Source: an uncultured Faecalitalea sp.
Lineage (GTDB): Bacteria > Bacillota_I > Bacilli_A > Erysipelotrichales > Erysipelotrichaceae
Assembly (NCBI GenBank): GCA_946408025.1
Contig: CAMJQJ010000004.1
Coordinates: 1 to 55,306, forward strand
Length of the DNA stretch: 55,306 nucleotides
Direction of reading: 5' to 3'
The notes beneath the pieces were generated by a model, which was given only the letters and a program-made list of their open reading frames with translations, was not told the DNA's origin and did no database searches. Position 1 is the stretch's first letter. Each line of letters begins with the position of its first letter. The position numbers and the translations under genes are program-made. Shown one piece after another: positions 18,198 through 29,986 of this stretch.

Positions 18198-18397
18198 ATG
18201 CATTTTAAGCTTAGAGATGAATATATCAAACTTGAACAACTTTTGAAGGCATGTGATGTTGTATCAAGTGGAGGACAAGTAAAAGAATATCTTGCCAATG
18301 TAGATTGTTTTGTCAATGGTGAAATCGAGACAAGACGTGGCAGAAAAATACGCGTTGGTGATATCGTGGAAACAGAAGGAATTCGTATTGAAGTAGA

Positions 18398-18401
<4 letters not shown>
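18198..18401 (+). CDS. yaaA: S4 domain protein YaaA/RlbA
   Basis: A 67-residue protein consisting of one S4-type RNA-binding fold (LKACDVVSSGGQVKEYL then NGEIETRRGRKIRVGD). YaaA is always found between dnaN and recF in Bacillota, and B. subtilis YaaA has been linked to 50S ribosome assembly. The start at 18198 follows AGAGAGG by about 8 bases; the frame is open further upstream, but that part overlaps dnaN and its terminator and has no ribosome site. The stop overlaps the recF start (ATGA). Confidence 0.93.
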
Positions 18402-21455
<3,054 letters not shown>

Positions 21456-21469
21456 TAGGAGGTCATGAA

Positions 21470-23932
21470 ATGGAAGAAATTAAAAAATATGACCAGATAG
21501 AAGATGTTGAAATATCCAAAGAGATGCAGGAAGCATTTCTTGATTATTCAATGTCTGTAATTGTACAAAGAGCTTTACCGGATGTACGAGATGGAATGAA
21601 ACCCGTTCATAGACGAATTCTTCATGCGATGAATCAATTGAATATTACTTCTAGTGTCGCACATAAAAAAAGTGCACGTATCGTTGGTGAAGTAATTGGT
21701 AAATATCATCCTCATGGAGATACTGCAGTGTATGATGCAATGGTTCGAATGGCACAGGATTTCTCATATCGTTATCCATTGGTTGATGGTCATGGAAACT
21801 TTGGTTCTATGGACGGAGATGGTGCAGCAGCCATGCGATATACTGAAGCGCGCATGTCTAAGATCTCTATGGAGATGATGAGAGATATACAAAAAGAAAC
21901 AGTTAACTTTGAACCAAACTATGATGGTGAAGAAACAGAGCCAACAGTTCTTCCTAGCCGTATTCCAAATTTATTGATCAATGGATCTGTGGGAATTGCG
22001 GTAGGTATGGCAACTAATATTCCACCACATAATTTAACAGAAACGATTAATGCAATTTTTGCGGTAATGGATGATGAAAATATTACGGTTCCTGAATTAA
22101 TGGAAATTATTAAAGGACCTGATTTTCCTACTGGTGGAATTATCTTAGGTCGAAAAGGTATTCGTCAAGCTTATGAAACAGGACGCGGTTCTATTATTAT
22201 TCGTTCTAAATACCGTGTAGAAGAAATGGAAAATGGTAAGAAACGTGTTATTTTCTATGAGATTCCATATCAGGTCAATAAAGCAACCTTAATCCAAAAG
22301 ATGGCATCTTTGATTCGTGACAAAGCTATTCAAGGTGTTACATATTTAAATGATGAAAGTAATCGTGAAGGTATTCGAATTGTCATGGAGCTTAAAAAAG
22401 ATGTACAGGAAGAAGTCATTTTAAATCAATTATTTAGATTGACACCTTTGCAGACATCATTTGGCATCAATATGCTTGCTTTGGAAAATGGGCGTCCTCG
22501 ACAGCTTCCATTAAAGAACATTATTTTAGATTATATTGATCATCAAGTGGATGTAGTTGTAAGGAAAACACAATTTGATTTGAAAAAGGCAAAAGATCGT
22601 GCTCATATCTTAGAAGGATTAAAAATCGCAATGGATCACATTGATGAAGTTATTCACTTAATTCGTTCTTCTAAAAAAGATGAGGCAGGACTTGTTCAAG
22701 AACTTTGTGATGCTTTTGGATTAACACAGATACAGGCTAAGGCAATTCTTGCGATGCAGTTAAGAAGATTATCTGGATTAGAACGAGATAAGATTGAAAG
22801 TGAATATGCAGAATTGTTGAAGACAATTGCAGATTTGGAAGATATTCTCGCAAATCATGATCGAGTATTAAAAATCATTCGTGATGATCTAACTGAAATC
22901 AATAAAAAATATGGTGATGATCGAAGAACTGAAATCAGTGATGCAAGTTTTGATATGGAAGATGAAGATCTGATTCCAGTTGAAGATGTAATCATAATGT
23001 TGACTGAATCTGGTTATATAAAACGTCAGAGTGTTGATACATATAAAGCTCAAAATCGTGGTGGACGAGGTATCAAGTCTTTAACGTTAAACGAAGAAGA
23101 TAGTATTGATACAATGATTTCTATGTCAACACATGATTATCTACTCTTATTCACAAATACAGGTCGTGTTTATCGAATGAGAGGTTTCAATGTACCAAAC
23201 GCTTCTCGTACTTCAAAAGGAATTCCTATTGTAAACTTATTAACACTGGAAAAAGGTGAGCAAATCAAAACTTTACAACCTGTACCAAAAGATTATAAGT
23301 TTAATGATATCGAATTTAAAAACTTATTATTCGTTACTAAGAATGGTATCGTAAAACGTACTTCTGTTAGTGAATTTGAGAATATTAATCGTAATGGTAA
23401 GATTGCAATTAGTTTAAAAGAAGATGATGAATTGGCATTCGTGAAATTAACGACAGGAAAAGATGAAATTATCATTGCAGGATCTAATGGAAAAGCTGTA
23501 CGATTCAATGAAGATCAAATTCGTGTCATGGGGCGAAGTGCTGCCGGTGTGACAGGATTCAACTGTGATGGAAGTGAAGTTGTAGGTGTAGCTTTATCGA
23601 ATGAAGGAAAGACAATTCTATCTATTAGTGAAAATGGATATGGTAAACGAAGCTACTTGGAAGATTATCGATTGACATCTCGCGGTAAAAAAGGTGTTCG
23701 TACGATCAATATTACAGAAAAGACTGGAAAACTAGTCAGTGTAAAAGCTGTTAATGGTGATGAAGATGTTATGATCGTATCAAGTTCAGGTATCATGATC
23801 CGTACTTGCTTACAAAATGTGGGTATTTACGGAAGAAATACTCAGGGTGTAAGATTGATCAATCTGACAGATGATGCAAAAGTTACTAAGGTAACTCTTG
23901 TAGATCATGAGGAAGAAGAAAGCGAAGAATAA
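21470..23932 (+). CDS. gyrA: DNA gyrase subunit A
   Basis: An 820-residue DNA-cleaving subunit. The active-site tyrosine is Tyr124 in AMRYTEARM. The quinolone region reads [10 protein letters not shown], with Thr85 and Asp89 at the places of E. coli Ser83 and Asp87. In the C-terminal beta-propeller domain QNRGGRG matches the GyrA box, which distinguishes it from ParC. The C-terminus is acidic (DHEEEESEE). It follows gyrB by 14 bases with a good AGGAGG, and a strong bidirectional terminator follows. Confidence 0.97.
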   Translation: MEEIKKYDQIEDVEISKEMQEAFLDYSMSVIVQRALPDVRDGMKPVHRRILHAMNQLNITSSVAHKKSARIVGEVIGKYHPHGDTAVYDAMVRMAQDFSYRYPLVDGHGNFGSMDGDGAAAMRYTEARMSKISMEMMRDIQKETVNFEPNYDGEETEPTVLPSRIPNLLINGSVGIAVGMATNIPPHNLTETINAIFAVMDDENITVPELMEIIKGPDFPTGGIILGRKGIRQAYETGRGSIIIRSKYRVEEMENGKKRVIFYEIPYQVNKATLIQKMASLIRDKAIQGVTYLNDESNREGIRIVMELKKDVQEEVILNQLFRLTPLQTSFGINMLALENGRPRQLPLKNIILDYIDHQVDVVVRKTQFDLKKAKDRAHILEGLKIAMDHIDEVIHLIRSSKKDEAGLVQELCDAFGLTQIQAKAILAMQLRRLSGLERDKIESEYAELLKTIADLEDILANHDRVLKIIRDDLTEINKKYGDDRRTEISDASFDMEDEDLIPVEDVIIMLTESGYIKRQSVDTYKAQNRGGRGIKSLTLNEEDSIDTMISMSTHDYLLLFTNTGRVYRMRGFNVPNASRTSKGIPIVNLLTLEKGEQIKTLQPVPKDYKFNDIEFKNLLFVTKNGIVKRTSVSEFENINRNGKIAISLKEDDELAFVKLTTGKDEIIIAGSNGKAVRFNEDQIRVMGRSAAGVTGFNCDGSEVVGVALSNEGKTILSISENGYGKRSYLEDYRLTSRGKKGVRTINITEKTGKLVSVKAVNGDEDVMIVSSSGIMIRTCLQNVGIYGRNTQGVRLINLTDDAKVTKVTLVDHEEEESEE

Positions 23933-23937
23933 AATAT

Positions 23938-23970
23938 AGGTACTTATTCATATGAATAGGTACCTTCTTT
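23938..23970. terminator. Bidirectional terminator after gyrA, loop contains a TCATATGA palindrome
   Basis: AGGTAC (23938-23943) and GTACCT (23960-23965) enclose a palindrome ATTCATATGAAT (23946-23957), with a T-rich tract on each strand. It serves gyrA and the convergent GNAT gene. Confidence 0.85.
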
Positions 23971-24393
23971 TTAATCTGTTAAATTTAATGTGTATTTATA
24001 ATGTGTTTGATTCATACCATGGTTTTCATAAAATTTATGAGCACGGTAACGTTTTTGGTTGGTTGTTAGATCTAATACAACGCAGCCATTATCTTTAGCA
24101 TATGCCTTTGCATATTCAAATAATTTTGCACCTATATGTTGGCTTCGATATTTAGGATCAACGCAAAATTCAATAACTTCTGCCACTTTATCACAATGGT
24201 GCATCTGGTATTCTATTTTTAAATCAAGATATCCAATGATAGCATCATTTTCTTCGAAAACAAAAATATCGTGTGTATGAACAAGCTCATTCATGATTAT
24301 TTTCATCTTATCAAGATCAAAACAAGTTTCTTCCAAATCACATACCAATTTATAAACTTTTTCAAAATCAGATGAATTCATTTTTCGAATCAT
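23971..24393 (-). CDS. GNAT family N-acetyltransferase
   Basis: A 140-residue single-domain GNAT protein. Motif A is visible as YRSQHIGAKLFEYAKAYA, where R-S-Q-H-I-G-A matches the acetyl-CoA pyrophosphate-binding R/Q-x-x-G-x-G/A, preceded by the beta strand AEVIEFCVDP. It should acetylate an amino group using acetyl-CoA; the substrate is unknown. AGAGGA lies about 7 bases before the ATG. It is a minus-strand gene on the plus-strand arm, between gyrA and the serS leader, and probably a single-gene unit. Confidence 0.85.
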   Translation of the reverse strand: MIRKMNSSDFEKVYKLVCDLEETCFDLDKMKIIMNELVHTHDIFVFEENDAIIGYLDLKIEYQMHHCDKVAEVIEFCVDPKYRSQHIGAKLFEYAKAYAKDNGCVVLDLTTNQKRYRAHKFYENHGMNQTHYKYTLNLTD

Positions 24394-24445
24394 AGTGTTT
24401 TCCTCTTTTCATATGAATATTCCTATAGAATATTTTACTATTTGT

Positions 24446-24474
24446 TTGCAGAAAGTTCAAAAGAATGGTATAAA
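24446..24474 (+). promoter_or_regulatory. Promoter of the serS leader
   Basis: An extended -10 TGGTATAAA (24466-24474) lies with TTGCAG (24446-24451) at a 17-base spacing, just upstream of the T-box RNA. Confidence 0.55.
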
Positions 24475-24479
24475 GATAT

Positions 24480-24706
24480 AGTAAAAGCTTTGAGAAGGAA
24501 AAGTAAAATTGAGTTTTTTCATAGAGACGATATGGTTGGTGAAAATATCGATGAAATTCAATTTGAAAAGCACCTTTGAGTGGTTTTATGAATTTAGTAG
24601 TAAAATCCGGTACATACCGTTATCATGTCAAGAGATCTTATTATTAAGATAAGAAGGGTGGCAACGCGAGACATCGTCCCTTTAGAGGGTGGAATGTCTC
24701 TTTTTT
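24480..24706 (+). promoter_or_regulatory. T-box riboswitch controlling serS
   Basis: The leader carries the T-box sequence AGGGTGGCAACGCG (24655-24668), which differs from the usual AGGGTGGNACCGCG at one base. The TGGC bulge can pair with a GCCA tRNA end, which fits the G73 discriminator of tRNA-Ser. The terminator is formed by GAGACAT (24668-24674) and ATGTCTC (24694-24700) plus a T run. In stem I, an AAGG helix strand and AAAGTA (24497-24510 area) lie opposite CACCTTTGAG. The probable specifier codon is AGC (24569-24571), followed by A. Uncharged tRNA-Ser would stabilise the antiterminator and allow serS transcription. Confidence 0.88.
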
Positions 24707-24723
24707 ATTTTAGGAGGATTGAA

Positions 24724-26004
24724 ATGTTAGACATTAAATTTGTGCGTGAAAATCCTGAGATTGTAAAAGAAAACATGAGAAAAAAATTTCAGGATGAAAA
24801 AATCCCTTTGGTTGGTGAAGTTTTGAAAGAAGATAAAGAACTTCGTCAAGCTCAGCAACATGCAGATGATCTTCGTTCTAAGAGAAAGAAAATTTCAAAA
24901 GAAATTGGAATTATGATGTCTCAAGGAAAAAAAGAAGAAGCTGAAGCTATTAAAGCTCAAATTTCTGAGATTGCAGAAGAATTGGATGCTTTAGAAGAAA
25001 GAGAAGAAAAACTTCGTGAATCTGTAAAGAATAAGATGATGCAGATTCCAAACATCATCGATGATAGTGTTCCTATCGGAAAAGATGATTCAGAAAACGT
25101 AGAATTAGAAAAGTTTGGGGAACCAGTTGTTCCAAATTTTGAAATTCCATACCATACAGAAATCATGGAAAGATTAAGTGGTATTGATTTAGATAGTGCA
25201 AGAAAAGTAGCTGGAAATGGATTCTATTATTTAATGGGAGATATTGCTAGACTACATTCAGCCATTATCAGCTATGCACGAGATTTCATGATCAATAAAG
25301 GATTTACATATGTTATTCCGCCTTACATGATTCGTAGTTCTGTTGTAAATGGTGTAATGTCATTTGCAGAAATGGAAGGGATGATGTATAAAATTGAAGG
25401 TGAAGATTTATATTTGATTGGAACTAGTGAACACTCTATGATTGGTAAATTTATTGATACGATCTTAGATGAAAAAGATCTTCCTTATACATATACTTCT
25501 TATTCTCCATGTTTCAGAAAAGAAAAAGGTGCACATGGTATAGAAGAACGAGGTGTTTATCGAATTCATCAATTTGAAAAACAAGAAATGATCGTTGTTT
25601 GTAAGCCAGAAGAAAGTATGGAATGGTTTAAAAAATTGTATATGAATACAGTTGAGTTCTTTAGAACTTTAGATATTCCTGTACGTACTTTGGAATGTTG
25701 TTCTGGTGATTTGGCAGATCTTAAATGTAAATCTGTTGATGTAGAAGCGTGGTCTCCTCGTCAGAAAAAATATTTTGAAGTAGGAAGTTGTTCTAATTTG
25801 ACAGATGCTCAGGCAAGACGATTAAAGATTCGTGTAAAAGATGATAAAGGAAATAAATATTTTGCACATACTCTAAATAATACATGTGTTGCTCCACCAA
25901 GAATGTTGATTGCTTTCTTAGAAAACAATCTACAGGAAGATGGAAGTGTATTGATTCCTGAAGCATTACAGCCATATATGGGCGGAACTAAAAAAATAGG
26001 ATAA
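24724..26004 (+). CDS. serS: Seryl-tRNA synthetase
   Basis: A 426-residue class II synthetase charging tRNA-Ser. The N-terminal coiled-coil arm (about 30-105) is clear from its heptad-rich charged sequence. The catalytic core shows LIGTSEHSM, the motif 2 region SPCFRKEKGAHGIEERGVYR and the C-terminal NNTCVAPPRMLIAFLEN motif 3. The start at 24724 has AGGAGG 7 bases upstream and gives MLDIKFVRENPE, the normal SerRS start; upstream in-frame ATGs lie inside the T-box terminator. A terminator follows. Confidence 0.97.
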   Translation: MLDIKFVRENPEIVKENMRKKFQDEKIPLVGEVLKEDKELRQAQQHADDLRSKRKKISKEIGIMMSQGKKEEAEAIKAQISEIAEELDALEEREEKLRESVKNKMMQIPNIIDDSVPIGKDDSENVELEKFGEPVVPNFEIPYHTEIMERLSGIDLDSARKVAGNGFYYLMGDIARLHSAIISYARDFMINKGFTYVIPPYMIRSSVVNGVMSFAEMEGMMYKIEGEDLYLIGTSEHSMIGKFIDTILDEKDLPYTYTSYSPCFRKEKGAHGIEERGVYRIHQFEKQEMIVVCKPEESMEWFKKLYMNTVEFFRTLDIPVRTLECCSGDLADLKCKSVDVEAWSPRQKKYFEVGSCSNLTDAQARRLKIRVKDDKGNKYFAHTLNNTCVAPPRMLIAFLENNLQEDGSVLIPEALQPYMGGTKKIG

Positions 26005-26006
26005 AA

Positions 26007-26037
26007 AAAAGCTATTGGTTATATGCCAATAGCTTTT
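26007..26037. terminator. Bidirectional terminator after serS
   Basis: AGCTATTGG (26010-26018) pairs with CCAATAGCT (26025-26033), with an A run on the left and a T run on the right. It also ends the convergent phosphoesterase gene. Confidence 0.85.
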
Positions 26038-26742
26038 TTATTTCACATAAAATGTTTTCATATCATCTAATCTTAATGCAGCAAACTGACAATCTTCATT
26101 ATTGCAGGAACAGCCACAATCAATATCAATATAATTGGATTGTATGATATCTGATTTATTATGATAGATTTCATATTTTCCATGATAATAAGTAGATATT
26201 GTATGACCGGCAACAAGAATTCTATCTTGTAAGACAACTTCATTTGGATCTACACGCTGCCAAACAAAGAGAATAGGATCATCAATATCTTTTAAATAGA
26301 GAGTTCCTTCTTTTTCTAATTCAGAATAGCAGCCATGGCTCAAGTAAAACGTTTTATTATTTACAACAAGATTTGTAATTGCAATCGGAAGATTTTTGAT
26401 TGTGCTGAATAGTTCCTGTTGTCTTGATTCTTCAAGTTCTAAAAAAGCATCGACCGTAGGCTGAGCTCCATTTAAAACCCATTGAATATATTCCATGTTG
26501 ATTTCCAATTTTCCCTTTCCTTCTTCTAGAGCCTGGTACATCATATACTCATGATTTCCCATCAATAAGGTAAAATGAGGGTCATTTAAAATATATTGTA
26601 ATATTTTGATTCCGTCAGCTCCTCTATCAATGACATCACCAAGGAAATATACTTTATCATTATCTTTTAAATTTAAGAGATTCATCATCTTTTCGAATTT
26701 ATCCCAAAGACCGTGAATATCACTCATTACATATGTAGCCAT
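26038..26742 (-). CDS. Metallophosphoesterase, PrpE/serine-threonine phosphatase-like
   Basis: A 234-residue calcineurin-type phosphoesterase. The metal-site motifs are all present: SDIHG (DxH), FLGDVIDRG (GDxxDRG), LLMGNHEYM (GNHE), then LSHGC and LVAGHT. This set matches bacterial PPP-type protein phosphatases and ApaH-like dinucleotide hydrolases. A cysteine pair near the end (DCGCSCNNEDC) is an odd addition. AAGGA lies upstream of the ATG. It runs against its neighbours and ends in the serS terminator. Whether the substrate is phosphoprotein or Ap4A cannot be told. Confidence 0.83.
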   Translation of the reverse strand: MATYVMSDIHGLWDKFEKMMNLLNLKDNDKVYFLGDVIDRGADGIKILQYILNDPHFTLLMGNHEYMMYQALEEGKGKLEINMEYIQWVLNGAQPTVDAFLELEESRQQELFSTIKNLPIAITNLVVNNKTFYLSHGCYSELEKEGTLYLKDIDDPILFVWQRVDPNEVVLQDRILVAGHTISTYYHGKYEIYHNKSDIIQSNYIDIDCGCSCNNEDCQFAALRLDDMKTFYVK

Positions 26743-26811
26743 AGTATGTCCTTCTTTACTTATAGTGTATCACAAAAAATAAGTTTATACTTTTCAATTG
26801 AATCATATTTA

Positions 26812-26820
26812 TGTTAATAT
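26812..26820 (+). promoter_or_regulatory. Extended -10 promoter for the SRP RNA
   Basis: TGTTAATAT lies 7 bases before the predicted RNA 5' end. The -35 region is weak. Confidence 0.45.
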
Positions 26821-26826
26821 ATATAA

Positions 26827-26911
26827 GCTACTACAATGATATCTTATGAATCAGGTCAGGTCGGGAACGAAGCAGCCTTAAGTATGCTCTATCATGTGTA
26901 GTAGTTTTTTT
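26827..26911 (+). ncRNA. ffs: Small signal recognition particle RNA (4.5S type)
   Basis: The apical SRP domain is unmistakable: TCAGGTC, a GGAA tetraloop closed by G-C, and GAAGCAGCC. The outer stem is formed by CTACTACA (26828-26835) and TGTAGTAG (26897-26904), followed by a T run that ends the transcript. The RNA is about 78 nucleotides, the short form without an Alu domain, rather than the long Bacillus form. It binds Ffh for co-translational targeting. It lies between the phosphoesterase and tadA, as in several Bacillota where the RNA sits next to tadA-dnaX. Confidence 0.95.
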
Positions 26912-26928
26912 ATATAAAGGAAGATCAT

Positions 26929-27396
26929 ATGAATGATGAAAAGATGATGAAAGAAGCAATCAAACAGGCACTTAAAGCTAAAGAAATCGATGAAGTTCCA
27001 ATTGGTTGTGTAATCGTAAAAGATGGTAAGATCCTTGCAAGAGCATATAATAAAAGAGAAAAGATGAATCAAAGCATAGCACATGCTGAAATATTAGCTA
27101 TCCAAAAAGCATGTCGTAAATTGGATTCTTGGAGATTAGATGAATGTGATTTATATGTTACTCTAGAACCATGTCCAATGTGTGCTGGTGCTATTATTCA
27201 ATCAAGAATAAAAAGAGTAGTATTTGGTGCATATGATCCAAAAGGTGGCAGCGTTGAGACTTGTACAAATTTGTTTGATATAAGGGAATATAATCATCAT
27301 CCTGAGTACATAGGTGGTATTCTTGAAGGGCAATGTGCTAAACTTTTAAAAGATTTTTTTAAGGAAAAAAGAATGAAATTAAAGAAACTAAAATGA
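26929..27396 (+). CDS. tadA: tRNA-specific adenosine deaminase TadA
   Basis: A 155-residue zinc deaminase that converts A34 to inosine in tRNA-Arg(ACG). The HAE motif gives zinc ligand His52 and proton shuttle Glu54, and PCPMC gives Cys82 and Cys85. The C-terminal FFKEKRMKLKK is basic, as expected for tRNA binding. AAGGA precedes the ATG. The order ffs-tadA-dnaX-recR is a known Bacillota arrangement. A TCATATGA palindrome spans the start codon. Confidence 0.95.
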   Translation: MNDEKMMKEAIKQALKAKEIDEVPIGCVIVKDGKILARAYNKREKMNQSIAHAEILAIQKACRKLDSWRLDECDLYVTLEPCPMCAGAIIQSRIKRVVFGAYDPKGGSVETCTNLFDIREYNHHPEYIGGILEGQCAKLLKDFFKEKRMKLKKLK

Positions 27397-27421
27397 TTTG
27401 ATTCAAACATTTTATAGTTGG

Positions 27422-27446
27422 CCAGTCATTGGACTGGTCTTTTTTG
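27422..27446 (+). terminator. Terminator after tadA
   Basis: CCAGTC (27422-27427) and GACTGG (27432-27437) form a short stem followed by TCTTTTTT. Confidence 0.8.
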
Positions 27447-27470
27447 TGCATACAAAAATGAATATACATT

Positions 27471-27479
27471 TGATATAAT
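27471..27479 (+). promoter_or_regulatory. Extended -10 promoter for dnaX-recR
   Basis: TGATATAAT lies between the tadA terminator and dnaX, 25 bases before the start. No good -35 is seen. Confidence 0.55.
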
Positions 27480-27503
27480 ATAAACATTAGAAAGAGTGAT
27501 AAT

Positions 27504-29279
27504 ATGGCATATCAGGCACTATATAGAAAGTATAGACCATCCAACTTCGACGAAGTTGTTGGTCAGCAACCTATTATACAAACATTAAAAAATGCAATTG
27601 TACAAAATCGAATTGCACACGCATATTTGTTCTGCGGTCCTAGAGGAACGGGAAAAACATCAATTGCAAAAATTTTTGCGAAAATGTTGAATTGCGAAGA
27701 TGAATCAAATATGCCTTGTGGAAAATGCATCAATTGTAAAATGGTACAAAATGGTTCACATCCAGATATCATCGAAATTGATGCTGCTTCAAATAATGGT
27801 GTAGATGAAGTTCGTAATTTGATTGATAAGGTAAAATATGCTCCAATGCAAGGCAAATATAAAGTCTATATTATTGATGAGGTTCATATGATGACTACAG
27901 GTGCTTTCAATGCCCTTTTAAAGACAATTGAAGAACCACCTGCACATGTCGTGTTTATCTTAGCAACAACAGAACCTAATAAAGTCATTCCAACAATCAT
28001 ATCGAGATGTCAAAGATTTGATTTTAATAAAGTGTCTCAAAAAGACATTGAAAAAAGATTATCGATAGTATGTAAAGAAGAAAAAATTGAAATTGATCCA
28101 GAAGCCATTTCTTTGATTGCTCAATTGGCAGATGGAGGAATGAGAGATTCTTTATCTATTTTAGATCAATGTATTGCGTATTGTTCATCTAATATTACTG
28201 TGGATAATGTAAGAGAAATTTATGGAGTTTTAACTACCTCGGATATAGGAAAATTGTTTGAACATTTATACTCACATGAAGTAGATGCATTGATTCAGCA
28301 GATTCAAGAGTGTTCAGATAAAGGAATGGATCTTAAAAGATTGACTAGTGATTTTATAACTTTGTTAAAGGAAAGTATAATTTTGGATTATTCCAACAAT
28401 TCACAACTCGTCAGTAATACTCATAAAGAAGTGATTGAAAAGTATTTATTAAAATCCCCTTCCCCATTTCGTTTTAATGTTTTAAATGAATTAATGGATG
28501 TTTTTAATAAATATAACTATGCATCCAATATATTGGATTATTTAGAAACAGCTTTATTAAAATCAATATCAAATTCATATGAAATAAAGCCTAAGAATGC
28601 TCAAGAAGTAATAGATAATTCAGATGGAGAAAATGAAGAAAATTTCATCGAATCAAGTGATTTATCATATGATTTAACATCTGAAAAATCAGAAATTGAT
28701 AAAAAAATGCCTAAAAATAGCGAAAATTCAGATATTTCTAAGTCAGAAACGATTTCTGATGTTTCACGTGAAACATTAAAAGAAGTGGGAAACAAGGATA
28801 GTAAAATCATATTGAATGATGAATATATATTACAACTGCTGGTAGGAGCTAATAAAACAGAAAGAAAGATAGATACCACAAAAATGGATGAAAGAAATAT
28901 GTATTTATCAGATCTAGAATATGCAAAATATGCAAATAGTTTACGTAACATAACCATTGTTGCGAGTGGAGATAAATACATTGTTGTAGCAGTTAGAAGT
29001 GAATTAGAGGCAAAAGAAATTAATGAGATGCAGCTAAACCAAGGGTTTGAAGATTTTATGGAACAAGTTCTTGGAAAGGCAAAGAAAATATTTGCGATAG
29101 ATCATATTCAACAAACAAGAGTATTGGAAGAATTTAAAGAAAGAATGATTCAAGGTACATTACCTGAACCGGTTGATGTAATTATAAGTAAAAGCAATTC
29201 ATCTAATAAAGAGAAAAAGCTGAGTGAAGAGGAACAGATGATTGAATTGTTTCCAAACATTGAAATAGTGAATGATTAG
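27504..29279 (+). CDS. dnaX: DNA polymerase III subunit gamma/tau
   Basis: A 591-residue clamp-loader ATPase. Walker A is GPRGTGKTS at about 45-53; the zinc module uses Cys64, Cys72, Cys75 and Cys78; the DExx-type motif is IIDEVHMM, and the SRC motif is in IISRCQRF. Residues about 370-430 are a low-complexity, Ser/Glu/Asn-rich linker. The C-terminal tau-like region follows. The DNA for residues 419-424 (DVSRET) is a perfect parS palindrome. The ribosome region ATTAGAAAGAGTGATA is repeated exactly before recR. No convincing frameshift signal for a separate gamma form was found. Confidence 0.96.
   Translation: MAYQALYRKYRPSNFDEVVGQQPIIQTLKNAIVQNRIAHAYLFCGPRGTGKTSIAKIFAKMLNCEDESNMPCGKCINCKMVQNGSHPDIIEIDAASNNGVDEVRNLIDKVKYAPMQGKYKVYIIDEVHMMTTGAFNALLKTIEEPPAHVVFILATTEPNKVIPTIISRCQRFDFNKVSQKDIEKRLSIVCKEEKIEIDPEAISLIAQLADGGMRDSLSILDQCIAYCSSNITVDNVREIYGVLTTSDIGKLFEHLYSHEVDALIQQIQECSDKGMDLKRLTSDFITLLKESIILDYSNNSQLVSNTHKEVIEKYLLKSPSPFRFNVLNELMDVFNKYNYASNILDYLETALLKSISNSYEIKPKNAQEVIDNSDGENEENFIESSDLSYDLTSEKSEIDKKMPKNSENSDISKSETISDVSRETLKEVGNKDSKIILNDEYILQLLVGANKTERKIDTTKMDERNMYLSDLEYAKYANSLRNITIVASGDKYIVVAVRSELEAKEINEMQLNQGFEDFMEQVLGKAKKIFAIDHIQQTRVLEEFKERMIQGTLPEPVDVIISKSNSSNKEKKLSEEEQMIELFPNIEIVND
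28760..28775. other. parS: parS site (ParB/Spo0J centromere) inside dnaX
   Basis: The 16-mer TGTTTCACGTGAAACA is a perfect palindrome and matches the conserved bacterial parS consensus TGTTNCACGTGAAACA. It lies about 12 kb from oriC, inside the dnaX linker coding region where sequence constraint is weak. ParA/ParB genes are not in this window. Known ParB proteins load here and spread to organise the origin region. Confidence 0.9.
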
Positions 29280-29296
29280 AAAGAGTGATAGATATT

Positions 29297-29878
29297 ATGT
29301 ATCCAAAAAAATTCGAAGATTTGATCCAGGCATATTCTAAATTACCAGGCGTAGGAAGAAAAACAGCTGAAAGATATGCTTTTATTACATTGAATTGGGA
29401 TGAGGAGTGGATAAATGAATTTATCACTTCCCTTTCCGCTGTAAAAGATGGTATCAAACGTTGTAAAGTGTGTGGTAATTTATCGGATGGAGATAAATGT
29501 GAATTTTGTATGAATGATACAAGAAATCATAATGTTATATGTATTGTACAATCTCCTAAAGATATAGCTGCAATAGAATCTATGCAGGAATATAATGGTG
29601 TATATCATGTTTTAAATGGATTAATAAATATTCAGAAAGGTATATTACCAGAGAATTTAAATATACAATCATTAGTAAACAGAATAAACAATGACATAGA
29701 GGAAGTGATTATTGCGACTGATCCTACAGTAGAAGGTGAAACAACTGCTTTATATATTACAAAGCTGTTAGATGGAAAAGCTAAGGTAACAAGGCTTGCT
29801 CATGGTATACCAATGGGTGGACATTTAGATTATACAGACGCACATACTCTATTAAAGGCTTTTGAAGGAAGAAAATAA
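29297..29878 (+). CDS. recR: Recombination protein RecR
   Basis: A 193-residue protein acting with RecO (and RecF) to load RecA at gaps. It begins MYPKKFEDLIQAYSKLPGVG with a helix-hairpin-helix. The zinc finger CKVCGNLSDGDKCEFC is complete, and a Toprim region is visible in IATDPTVEGETTALYI. The start at ATG 29297 was chosen because it matches the family N-terminus; a GTG at 29285 is also in frame. It directly follows dnaX. The ybaB/yaaK gene usually found between dnaX and recR is absent. Confidence 0.96.
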   Translation: MYPKKFEDLIQAYSKLPGVGRKTAERYAFITLNWDEEWINEFITSLSAVKDGIKRCKVCGNLSDGDKCEFCMNDTRNHNVICIVQSPKDIAAIESMQEYNGVYHVLNGLINIQKGILPENLNIQSLVNRINNDIEEVIIATDPTVEGETTALYITKLLDGKAKVTRLAHGIPMGGHLDYTDAHTLLKAFEGRK

Positions 29879-29891
29879 CTATATCTTATTA

Positions 29892-29930
29892 ATCGTATGA
29901 ATTATTTATGAATAATCATACGATTTTCTT
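29892..29930 (+). terminator. Terminator after recR
   Basis: A long imperfect inverted repeat, ATCGTATGAATTATT and AATAATCATACGAT, with one bulged A, is followed by a T-rich tract. Confidence 0.75.
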
Positions 29931-29986
29931 TACTTTTATGAATAATACATGATTTTATTATCTATTTTCATATAATATAAGCTAAA

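Noticed and set aside
28698-28710. A run of seven A in dnaX as a possible frameshift or slippage site for a gamma subunit
   Set aside because: The frame is GAT AAA AAA ATG, so the heptamer is not a good X-XXY-YYZ slippery site, and no internal Shine-Dalgarno or stem-loop with the right spacing is evident. Seven A is also common in this AT-rich sequence.
27563-28981. Minus-strand open frames opposite dnaX
   Set aside because: They are reading-frame shadows created by the codon bias of dnaX and carry no motifs or start signals.
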